In this document: positions 34,127 to 41,363 of the stretch, one piece after another
Layout: each line of letters opens with the position of its first letter
Position numbering within the stretch: the stretch's first letter is position 1
Assembly (NCBI GenBank): GCA_013416395.1
Contig: JACCEP010000010.1
Location: forward strand, 81,477-145,476
DNA length: 64,000 bases
Direction of reading: 5' to 3'
From: Alcaligenaceae bacterium
GTDB lineage: Bacteria; Pseudomonadota; Gammaproteobacteria; Burkholderiales; Burkholderiaceae_B
The notes under the pieces: generated by a model
The model's input: only the letters and a program-made list of their open reading frames with translations
What the model was told of the DNA's origin: nothing
Databases searched by the model: none
Position numbers and translations under genes: made by a program

Positions 34127-35113
34127 ATGGCTAACAGAATCAGGGTGGGCATTGCCGGTTATGGCAACCTTGGGCGCGGCGCCGAGGCGGCGATTGCACA
34201 AAGCGACGACATGCAATTGGTAGGCGTATTTACCCGACGCGATCCGAGCAGCGTAAAACTGCTTGATGGCAATATCCCCGTGCACCACCTCGATAATATT
34301 GCCGAGTTCCGCGATAGCATCGATGTTCTCATTTTGTGCGGTGGTTCAAAAAATGACTTGCCCGAGCAGGGCCCGGCACTTGCTGCGCTGTTTACCACTA
34401 TAGATAGCTTTGATACCCACGCCAAAATCCCTGATTATTTTGCAGCCGTCGATAAAGCGGCCGTCTCTCATGGCAACACGGCGATTATCGCTGTGGGTTG
34501 GGACCCAGGCCTGTTTTCCATAAACCGCTTGTTTGGTGAAGCCGTTCTGCCTGAAGGTGCCACCTATACATTCTGGGGCAAAGGCCTGAGCCAGGGCCAT
34601 TCTGATGCGCTCAGACGCGTGTCTGGTGTGAAGGGGGCGGTGCAGTACACCGTGCCCGTGCCTGAGGCGGTCGATCAGGTGCGCAGTGGTTCACTACCTA
34701 CGCTGACCACGCGGCAAAAGCACACACGCGAGTGTTTTGTTGTGCTTGAGGAAGGCGCAAGCGCAGACGTGGTCAAAGAGACGATTGTCACCATGCCTGA
34801 TTACTTTTCTGACTACGACACAACGGTTACGTTTATCACCGATGAAGTCCTAAAGCGTGACCACGCTGCCATGCCACACGGAGGCTTCGTTATTCGTAGC
34901 GGTAAAACCGGTAGCGGTAATCAGCAGGTCGTGGAATATTCACTAACACTGGAAAGTAACCCCGGCTTTACGTCCAGTGTGCTGGTGGCGTATGCGCGGG
35001 CGGCCTATCGTCTGAAGCAAATGGGCCAAACCGGCGCGAAGACGGTGTTTGACGTGCCGCCAGGGCTGCTTTCGCCCAAAAGCGCTGCCGACTTGCGTAA
35101 AGAGCTGCTCTAA
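34127..35113 (+). CDS. ddh: meso-Diaminopimelate D-dehydrogenase
   Basis: A 328-residue NADPH enzyme that makes meso-diaminopimelate from tetrahydrodipicolinate in one step, bypassing the succinylase branch of lysine synthesis. It has the nucleotide motif GIAGYGNLGRG, GVFTRRDP, LILCGGSKNDLPEQGP, FDTHAKIPDYF, GWDPGLFSINR and FWGKGLSQGHSDALRR, all characteristic of Ddh. The ATG is preceded by AAGGA. Ddh has a patchy distribution and most proteobacteria use the DapD route, so it may be redundant or acquired. The gene's 3' end is tandemly repeated into the following spacer. LysP lies about 1.6 kb away on the other strand. Confidence 0.93.
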   Translation: MANRIRVGIAGYGNLGRGAEAAIAQSDDMQLVGVFTRRDPSSVKLLDGNIPVHHLDNIAEFRDSIDVLILCGGSKNDLPEQGPALAALFTTIDSFDTHAKIPDYFAAVDKAAVSHGNTAIIAVGWDPGLFSINRLFGEAVLPEGATYTFWGKGLSQGHSDALRRVSGVKGAVQYTVPVPEAVDQVRSGSLPTLTTRQKHTRECFVVLEEGASADVVKETIVTMPDYFSDYDTTVTFITDEVLKRDHAAMPHGGFVIRSGKTGSGNQQVVEYSLTLESNPGFTSSVLVAYARAAYRLKQMGQTGAKTVFDVPPGLLSPKSAADLRKELL

Positions 35114-35219
35114 AGCGTATTTAAGTTGTTTAAAGAGCTGCTCTAAAGCGCAGTCGATTTATCTAAAGAACAGTTGTAAAGCGCTGTTGATTTGCGTAAA
35201 GAACACGTTCTAACCAGCG
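35098..35219. repeat. 33-bp tandem array derived from the 3' end of ddh
   Basis: Units start at 35098, 35131, 35164 and 35197. The first is the end of ddh itself (TAAAGAGCTGCTCTAA, overlapping the last codons and stop), and the others are progressively diverged copies. The second is identical for 20 bases; the third and fourth read TAAAGAACA.. and keep the GATTTGCGTAAAGAAC context of the gene end. The period equals 11 codons. Confidence 0.85.
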
Positions 35220-35244
35220 CACCGCTGCTGCGCTTTGTTCGACT

Positions 35245-35290
35245 TGCCGCGCACCTGCCTCACCGTTCGCGATGAGGCAGGTGAGCGGCA
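35245..35290. other. Long imperfect hairpin downstream of ddh
   Basis: TGCCGC (35245-35250) pairs with GCGGCA (35285-35290) and CACCTGCCTCA (35252-35262) with TGAGGCAGGTG (35273-35283), separated by one mismatch, giving an 18-position stem with a ten-base loop. No T-run follows. It could end the ddh transcript, protect its 3' end, or be a dispersed palindromic element. Confidence 0.6.
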
Positions 35291-35779
35291 TGATTACACC
35301 ACCGACAGCAAAAAACCACCCAAATGATACAAAGCAGGCCCGGCATAAGGGCTGACGGTGTTTGTTTTTCGGGGCACCAGCAGACCCTTTACGTTTGCCC
35401 GTTAATGATCTAGATACGGGCCTGTATAAAGTGACCCAGCAATGGGTCATTACATCGCCATTAATAAACACAGACCTAACCTGATGTGGGTTTACTCTGC
35501 TCTGGCCAGGCCTGCGTCGCAGCCACATCCTAAAAATTAAGTTTCTGACGCGAGGGGTATTTCACTACCGGGTATCTTCTGCAAAAACCTGGAATTAACT
35601 AACTTAATGTTACGTGTTGTGGCCTGTGTTCAACATTTTGTCGTATCTTTTGTTTTAATTACCCAATTATCAAGAAATTATGAATCTTTCATGATACTTT
35701 TTTAACAAATTATTGATAAGCTGCCCTGCGATAGGAAATCGGCAGACCTGTCATTTGGTCTACCCCTGAGCCGACTGAT
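35291..35779. other. AT-rich gene-free region upstream of the YrbL-like gene
   Basis: Nearly 500 bases without a credible gene. The minus-strand frame at 35163-35528 runs through the ddh repeats and hairpin and has no recognisable protein features. From 35580 to 35745 the sequence is strongly AT-rich with several TATAAT/TTGATA-like words and most likely contains the promoter of the gene at 35780. No PhoP box was identified with confidence. Confidence 0.5.
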
Positions 35780-36559
35780 ATGAAACCTCTCGAATTCGAT
35801 CTGGAGAAGCTGACAACCTTTTCTCCTCTACAGAACATGCATGGCAGTTACGTGCGTGAGTTTTTGCCGGCCTGTACGTCGCTGGATCGCCAGCCATTTG
35901 AAATGCTCGACTTGTCGGCCAGTACGCCAGTGGCGCAAGGTAGTGAGCGGCGTGTTTATTTGCACCCCTACAACCAGCATTTTTTGTTGAAGGTCTTGTA
36001 TCGCACCAATGCTAAAGGCCTAAAAAAGAACGAAAAATGGCACGGGCGGTTTACCCGTGGAGGGGTTTATCGCGGCTTTTTCACTGAGTTTTCTGAGTGT
36101 GTCACGGTCGCCGCACGCATCAACAGTAAGAACAAGCCTCTACCTATTGCGCGAATTGCCGGTGTAACGTCGACTTCACTCGGAATGGGCCTGATGGTGG
36201 AGAAAATTGTTGATGAAAATGGCGCCATGGCGCCCAATCTGAAGCAAGTCGTCGCAGCGCATGGCTTTACAGCTGAATTGCGCAAGATGCTGGATGTTTT
36301 TTTTGTTGCACTGGCAGACGCGCATGTGGTTTACAACGACGTGGGCCTGAGCAACATCGCTTGCGGCCGAAATGCCAGTGGCACAAAAGGCTTGTATCTA
36401 GTGGACGGTTTCGGGTCACGGCAGTTAGTGCCGGTTTATACCTGGAGTAAATCGCTAAACCGTCGCAGGCTTGAGCGCAAGTACACCGAGATGTTGCAGA
36501 AAATAGATTCTGTGCATGCCCGTGATGGAGTGCAACTTCTGGCCGCTGAACGCTTATAA
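35780..36559 (+). CDS. YrbL-like (PhoP regulatory network) kinase-fold protein
   Basis: A 259-residue protein whose region from about residue 50 matches the YrbL family (PF10707): VAQGSERRVYLHPYN, LLKVL (position of the kinase Lys), PIARIAGVTST, GMGLMVEKIVDENG, and VVYNDVGLSNI, a catalytic-loop-like segment with Asp and Asn, then LVDGFGS where kinases have DFG. It therefore looks like a small kinase-fold protein that may be active. The first 45 residues are variable. In enterobacteria yrbL is PhoP-regulated; the substrate is unknown. It stands alone behind a long AT-rich upstream region. The ribosome site is weak. Confidence 0.78.
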   Translation: MKPLEFDLEKLTTFSPLQNMHGSYVREFLPACTSLDRQPFEMLDLSASTPVAQGSERRVYLHPYNQHFLLKVLYRTNAKGLKKNEKWHGRFTRGGVYRGFFTEFSECVTVAARINSKNKPLPIARIAGVTSTSLGMGLMVEKIVDENGAMAPNLKQVVAAHGFTAELRKMLDVFFVALADAHVVYNDVGLSNIACGRNASGTKGLYLVDGFGSRQLVPVYTWSKSLNRRRLERKYTEMLQKIDSVHARDGVQLLAAERL

Positions 36560-36735
36560 ACGCAAAGCGGGTGGCTTTGTTGGAAGTGCTCGGCTTAGTG
36601 CGTGCCGCATAAGCTATTCATAACGGCATTATCCAGGCAAATGATTTTGCGACACATGTTGTGTGTCGTTGCATGCTGAACGGGCCTGAGTCAGCCTTCA
36701 GGGCGTTTTAGGCGGGTACAGGCGTTGCTAGCCTT

Positions 36736-38220
36736 TTAATCTTCAGCACCACTGTCTGGAAATGTCATGGCGTCGTATCGCACGAAGCGACTTTTCTTGA
36801 CCAGCCGATAGCCCATCCAGATCATCAGGAAAAGCGGGATGCCTATATACGTTGCCACCACCCCGTGCCAGTCAATTCTGTCTTGAAGAAACGCCCCGTA
36901 GTTTTGCCCCAGCGTAATGATCAGGCATAGCGCAAACGCGAACATAGGGCCAAAAGGAAAGAAGCGTGACTGATAAGGCAGATCGCCCAGGTTACGACCT
37001 TGTTTTACATAGCCACGACGGAAGCGATAATGGCTGATGGCAATGCCCAGCCAGGCAATAAAGCCTGTCATGCCAGAGGTGTTTAACAGCCAGATATACA
37101 CCGAAGTGGGGCTGTAAACTGAGCTGATAAAGCACAGTGCAGCCACCACGGTGGTGGCAATAAGTGCGTAGCGTGGCACACCGTTGGCCGTTAGCTGCCC
37201 AAAAATACGGGGTGCCTTGCCTTCACGGGCCAGATTGAACAGCATGCGCGTTGATGCATACATGCCTGAATTGCCTGCGGACAGCACCGAGGTCAATACT
37301 ACGGCATTCATGAGTGCCGCAGCAGACAGCAGGCCAGCCTTCTCAAATACCAGTGTAAACGGACTGACGCTGATGTCGCTTACCTCGTTACGCAACAATT
37401 GTGGATCGGTGTACGGGATGAGTGAGCCGATAATGAAAATGGCAAACACATAAAACAGCAAAATACGCCAGAAAATCTGGCGGATGGCTCGAGGGATATT
37501 GCGCCTTGGATTTTCGGACTCGCCAGCAGCAATGCCGATCAGCTCAGTGCCCTGGAATGAAAACCCGACAATCATCGCCACGCCTATCATGGCAGCAAAG
37601 CCCCCCGGAAAGGGAGCATCTCCTGTTGTCCAGTTTTGCAGCACCTCGTGCTGGGCACCCTGCAAAATACCGCTAATCATTAGCAGGCCTATACCGATAA
37701 ATATTAGTACCGTTACCACTTTGATGGCCGCGAACCAGTATTCGGCCTCGCCAAAGCCCTTCACAGAGATGGAGTTGAGCAAAAACATCAACAGCAGGAA
37801 CAATGCGCTCCATATGATGCCGGGCACTTCAGGCAGCCAGTAACTCATGACCAGTTGCGCAGCCACAAGGTCGACGGCAATGGTAACCGCCCAGTTGTAC
37901 CAATAGTTCCAGCCTAGGGCGAAGCCAAAACCTTCTTCCACATACCGCGCCCCATAAGTTGCAAACGAACCCGATACCGGCATGTAGGCGGCAAGTTCGC
38001 CCAGGCTGGTCATAAGAAAATAAACCATCAGGCCGATCAGCATGTAAGACAGTAAGGCGCCGCCCGGGCCTGCCTCGGCAATGGTTGCGCCTGAAGCAAC
38101 AAACAACCCGGTGCCTATCGAACCGCCAATGGCAATCATGGAAAGATGCCGGGCTTTGAGTTCGCGGCGCAATGTGGGGGCTTCTGAGACAGCGGTGGAG
38201 TTTTGTTTTTGTGTTGTCAT
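36736..38220 (-). CDS. lysP: Lysine-specific permease
   Basis: A 494-residue APC-superfamily permease with 12 helices, nearly collinear with E. coli LysP. Shared segments include LRRELKARHLSMIAIGGSIG, TGLFVASGATIAEAGPGGAL, YWYNWAVTIAVDLVAAQLV, the GFSFQGTELIGIAAGESENP loop and IPLFLMIWMGY. It would import L-lysine with protons across the inner membrane. The ATG start is followed by a short Gln/Ser/Thr-rich cytoplasmic tail. It is monocistronic, with repeats downstream of yedF lying between its start and the YedF gene. The nearby ddh makes lysine uptake and synthesis neighbours. Confidence 0.92.
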   Translation of the reverse strand: MTTQKQNSTAVSEAPTLRRELKARHLSMIAIGGSIGTGLFVASGATIAEAGPGGALLSYMLIGLMVYFLMTSLGELAAYMPVSGSFATYGARYVEEGFGFALGWNYWYNWAVTIAVDLVAAQLVMSYWLPEVPGIIWSALFLLLMFLLNSISVKGFGEAEYWFAAIKVVTVLIFIGIGLLMISGILQGAQHEVLQNWTTGDAPFPGGFAAMIGVAMIVGFSFQGTELIGIAAGESENPRRNIPRAIRQIFWRILLFYVFAIFIIGSLIPYTDPQLLRNEVSDISVSPFTLVFEKAGLLSAAALMNAVVLTSVLSAGNSGMYASTRMLFNLAREGKAPRIFGQLTANGVPRYALIATTVVAALCFISSVYSPTSVYIWLLNTSGMTGFIAWLGIAISHYRFRRGYVKQGRNLGDLPYQSRFFPFGPMFAFALCLIITLGQNYGAFLQDRIDWHGVVATYIGIPLFLMIWMGYRLVKKSRFVRYDAMTFPDSGAED

Positions 38221-38297
38221 AACGGCAAACGGATCAGTGGAGATGATCAGATAGGCAATGTTGTATCGTGCGTGGTGACTCGGGCCATGCCCGACTC

Positions 38298-38411
38298 AGG
38301 CTGTTCGGCCTGTATAGAGCCAGGAAAGTCAGGCAATAGATAAGGCGTTAAATCAGGCCGGGCGGCCCATATACAGACAAGAAAGCCCGGCAATAGGTCA
38401 GGCAATAGGTC
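38298..38411. repeat. 57-bp imperfect tandem repeat between lysP and yedF
   Basis: Two units starting at 38298 and 38355 align along their length: AGGC(T/C)G..CGGCC, ATA(G/C)AG, GAAAG(T/C)C(A/C)GGCAATAG. Within the second unit GGTCAGGCAATA is itself doubled. The third start (38412) falls on the stop-codon end of yedF. Confidence 0.65.
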
Positions 38412-38649
38412 AGGCGATGATGTAAAACAGAAACTCTTGGCCGTTTTTTACCGGATCTTTGGCAAATACGTAACCCCGTCGTCGGGCTTCTTCGGGAACA
38501 TTACGAAACGAACCGGGGCAGTCTGTAATAACCTGCAGAAGCTCGCCTTTTTTCATGCCTTCAAGCGTTTCAAGCGTATAGATTACCGGGTAGGGGCAAG
38601 ACTCACCACGCAGGTCTAGCGTAAAGTCGGGAGAAATGTCAGCTTGCAT
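38410..38649 (-). CDS. yedF: YedF/TusA-family sulfur carrier protein
   Basis: A 79-residue TusA-fold protein. The active-site motif is GESCPYPVI, with the Cys-Pro-x-Pro typical of the family, followed by LETLEGMKKGELLQV and DCPGS. YedF/TsuB proteins accept sulfur (or selenium) delivered by the membrane partner YedE/TsuA and carry it as a persulfide. The start overlaps the end of yedE by 11 bases, so the two are co-translated. The pairing matches E. coli yedE-yedF. Confidence 0.9.
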   Translation of the reverse strand: MQADISPDFTLDLRGESCPYPVIYTLETLEGMKKGELLQVITDCPGSFRNVPEEARRRGYVFAKDPVKNGQEFLFYIIA

Positions 38650-39856
38650 AGTCTTGGGCTCCGAGGGCCGAACTGCGGGGGCTAGTCGTGCGGCTCGCTG
38701 TCTGCCGCGATTGCCGGAACGCTACATATGCGTAAAACAGGCCAAGCAGCAGCAGGGTGATTGTGATGGCGCCCCATGCACCGGTGTAGTTGTATAGGTT
38801 GACTTTGGCACCGCTGGCCACCAGCGCGTCATAGATGCCGAGATGATCCCAGGCATAGGCCAGCAGTGTTGCGCCGATAATATTGCCGGCAAATACCGCT
38901 ACATACATAAGCTGGCCTTCCATAAGCCGGTACATCATGCCCGTTTCGCAACTGCTCGCCATAACAATGCCCACGCCAAAGAGCACGCCGCCCACAAATG
39001 TGCTGGGGGCGACGACCTGAGTAATGGGAGAAGTGCCGAAGACGACAATAATGGCGATCGTGGCCACTGCGCTAATGGCCATGCCTGCAATAATGGCTTT
39101 GGCCATAACTGCCCGACCCATCATCCATAAGTCGCGAAACGCAGAGGTAAAGCAGATTTGCCCGCGTTCTATCAGTACGCCGAACAGTGCGCCAAACAGC
39201 GCGCCCAGGCCAAGCCTGTTTTGGCCTGAGGCAAAAAAATAAACCACCACGCTGACATAGGCAACTGCCAGTAGCACGCCGACTACGGGTTGAATGCGTC
39301 GTGATGGCCGTGTTGATGGGCTTCCTTTGCCCTTGAGCAAGGTTGGTCGCCCCTTCCACCAGCGCAACGTTATGAGACGCGTGCCGAAGAAGGAGCCAAT
39401 ACCGGTACCCACAATGAATACCCAGGCGTGAACGGAAAACTGCGGCACACCTGTGAAAAATGCGGCCAGATTGCAACCCATGGCCATGCGTGCGCCGAAG
39501 CCCGCCACAATGCCACCAACCAGCGCCTGGGCCCAGCGCCGTCGTAGCTGGGGTAGCCTGATCTTGAAATTGTCATTGAGCAGCACCATGATCAGCGCGC
39601 CAGTAAACATGCCCCATACTATCCAGCCATCGCCGCGCAGCAGGGTATTGCCGTCGAGCTTGACAATGTTGTAGTAGGCCCAGCCGGTGGTATCGATGCC
39701 CATCAGGTGAAGTAGTTGCCCGCCCAGCCTCGTAAACTCGCCTGTAACCGCCCACACGGTACCTGTAAGGCCAAAATAGGCCGCGCTGAGCACGCCCGCC
39801 ACGATGAGAGCAGTTAATGGGTGCCAATAATGCAAAAAGGGAATGCGCGAGCGCAT
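38639..39856 (-). CDS. yedE: YeeE/YedE-family sulfur or selenium-compound transporter
   Basis: A 405-residue membrane protein with two homologous halves and about ten helices. Three Cys loops expected of the family are present: MAMGCNLAAFFTG, ERGQICFTSAFRDLW and ASSCETGMMYR. Compared with the other homologue at 30611-31693 it keeps the extra Cys of the ERGQICF motif and has the yedF partner, so its cargo may differ (thiosulfate versus selenium compounds). I used the ATG at 39856 (MRSRIPFLHYW); the frame continues to 39925 without conserved residues. Confidence 0.88.
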   Translation of the reverse strand: MRSRIPFLHYWHPLTALIVAGVLSAAYFGLTGTVWAVTGEFTRLGGQLLHLMGIDTTGWAYYNIVKLDGNTLLRGDGWIVWGMFTGALIMVLLNDNFKIRLPQLRRRWAQALVGGIVAGFGARMAMGCNLAAFFTGVPQFSVHAWVFIVGTGIGSFFGTRLITLRWWKGRPTLLKGKGSPSTRPSRRIQPVVGVLLAVAYVSVVVYFFASGQNRLGLGALFGALFGVLIERGQICFTSAFRDLWMMGRAVMAKAIIAGMAISAVATIAIIVVFGTSPITQVVAPSTFVGGVLFGVGIVMASSCETGMMYRLMEGQLMYVAVFAGNIIGATLLAYAWDHLGIYDALVASGAKVNLYNYTGAWGAITITLLLLGLFYAYVAFRQSRQTASRTTSPRSSALGAQDYAS

Positions 39857-40041
39857 GAAATTCTCGAATGAAAAGCTTCTACCCAGGGGGTAGGAAACAC
39901 GGGGGTATATTGCGAGGTGATGCAAATGCGCTCTGCAGAATAAGTTGCTGCTATACAGCAGGCCGGCGTGAACGCAGGCAGTATTCTAAAACATTTGTAT
40001 TTTGTGGGCGGTCGGCCACGGCTGCTGCGGGCGGCCTTTCA

Positions 40042-40085
40042 TAAAAAAGACCCCAAAGCCTGGAATAGATGTCCAGTTTTGGGGT
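40042..40085 (-). terminator. Intrinsic terminator for the HMA-protein transcript
   Basis: ACCCCAAA..CTGGA pairs with TCCAGT..TTTGGGGT across 40050-40085. On the minus strand the hairpin is followed by TCTTTTTTATG, a good U-tract. It lies about 110 bases beyond the stop of the HMA gene. Confidence 0.8.
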
Positions 40086-40192
40086 GCTGTTCGAGTCTAA
40101 CCTGAAGCCTGCTCAGGAGAGCAGTTAAACGCCTTGTTAGTGAATTTGTTCGTGTTAAACAAAAACGCGCTAAGGCGTTGCTGAAGCAAAAT

Positions 40193-40450
40193 TTAGCTGC
40201 CGCCACAGCCGCCGCAACATTCGCCGTCTTCCCCATGCTTGGGTTTGGCGATTTCATACCCGGCTTGTTGTACGGCTTGCTTGAGCAGCGGTAGCGAGGT
40301 CACTGTTTCATCAAACGTGACCGAGGCGCGGTTGCTGGAGAACGAAACGTTTACGTCGTTAACACCATTTATGGCGTTAAGTGTTTGGGCGATAACCTCG
40401 GCACACTGTGCGTCTTTCATGCCGGCCAATTTGAGCATTCCTGTTTCCAT
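40193..40450 (-). CDS. Heavy-metal-associated (HMA) fold protein with Cys-rich tail
   Basis: An 85-residue ferredoxin-like HMA domain: GMKDAQCAEVIAQTL, then INGVNDVNVSF, RASVTFD and LKQAVQQAGYEI. The canonical GMxCxxC metal loop has lost its first Cys (Asp in its place), but the C-terminus adds GECCGGCGGS with three Cys, so a metal site could form between loop and tail. It could be a small metallochaperone or metal sensor; the metal is unknown. The ATG at 40450 has AAGGAAG upstream. It is monocistronic, behind a palindromic promoter and before an intrinsic terminator. Confidence 0.8.
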   Translation of the reverse strand: METGMLKLAGMKDAQCAEVIAQTLNAINGVNDVNVSFSSNRASVTFDETVTSLPLLKQAVQQAGYEIAKPKHGEDGECCGGCGGS

Positions 40451-40496
40451 CGTTCTTCCTTCAGTGGGCAAAAAAACAGAAAGAGCGCATCTCTTT

Positions 40497-40537
40497 CTTA
40501 AAGATGTCTATTATATATATCTTTAAGAGTTCGGCAA
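40497..40537 (-). promoter_or_regulatory. Palindromic operator overlapping the HMA-gene promoter
   Basis: CTTAAAGAT (40497-40505) and ATCTTTAAG (40519-40527) form a perfect 9-bp inverted repeat with a 13-base spacer. On the minus strand a TATAAT -10 (40515-40510) lies in the spacer, and TTGCCG (40537-40532) 16 bases upstream is a possible -35. A repressor bound to the palindrome would cover the -10. No candidate regulator gene is adjacent. Confidence 0.7.
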
Positions 40538-40662
40538 GCCCGACACGCGATTTAGACTGAAAAAATAGGGGAAGGGTTGGCTGTCACACAGGTGTGCAGC
40601 GAGCAATTTATAGTGAAATCAACGACGCAATGCCCCGCGAATAAGCGGTATGAGTATGGGTT

Positions 40663-41109
40663 CTAGTGATAACCGATCCCCATTACATACTCCCGCAGCA
40701 GCTCTTCGGTGTACTCAACCTCATTGAGCAAAACCTGCAGCACATCGTTGGCATAAAGCAGCGCCAGCGGCATTGCCGCGGTATTGGCGATAGGCATCTG
40801 CTTCAGGTCGTTGCGTTTCATGGTGCTCCAGACGGTCATCAGCTCGTCGTCGGGGTGGCATGAGATTACCTCGCGTGTCATAACTTGCGAGACGGTTTCG
40901 GTACAGCTGCAACCTGCGCAGTGGCTTAGTTGACGCACCACATCAGCATTGCTGACCACCCCGACCATTTTGCCGGCCGCGTTGCACACGATGACCAGCG
41001 TTGCACGACCCCGCGTCAGAATTTTAGCGGCCTCTGTGACAGGGGCTGTATCTGGCACTGTGATGAGGCGTTGGCTGGCTTCAGGCATTAAATTGCGAAT
41101 ACTTACCAT
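40663..41109 (-). CDS. CBS-pair domain protein
   Basis: A 148-residue protein consisting of two CBS motifs: PDTAPVTEAAKILTRGRATLVIV..GKMVGVVSNADVVRQL and the second with VMTREVISCHPDDEL..VWSTMKRNDLKQMPI. CBS pairs bind adenine nucleotides and regulate partner proteins. The loop between them carries three Cys in HCAGCSCTETV, seen in related stand-alone CBS proteins and perhaps metal- or redox-responsive. The ATG at 41109 follows GGGGTAGATC. It has no operon partner. Confidence 0.85.
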   Translation of the reverse strand: MVSIRNLMPEASQRLITVPDTAPVTEAAKILTRGRATLVIVCNAAGKMVGVVSNADVVRQLSHCAGCSCTETVSQVMTREVISCHPDDELMTVWSTMKRNDLKQMPIANTAAMPLALLYANDVLQVLLNEVEYTEELLREYVMGIGYH

Positions 41110-41363
41110 GATCTACCCCTCGTCAATAAGGAATGAGAACAGAGTGGCACATGCTGTTATGTGCTGTGCTGCCATGATTGAGCATGGCAAAGCTGCTGCT
41201 TATAAGTAACACTATAGCAAGCACTGCTACGTTACACGCAGTATTTCGGAGGCGAGAATGGGTTTTTACCGGCACTTGTTTGCCAAAGCGAGGTCGGCGA
41301 AATGGAACAATAAGGCCCATGCAGGCCGTATCGTTTGTGAGATATTTGGTATTTACGTATTTA

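Noticed and set aside
35163..35528. 121-residue minus-strand frame downstream of ddh
   Set aside because: It runs through the 33-bp repeats and the long hairpin and lacks recognisable domains or a ribosome site.
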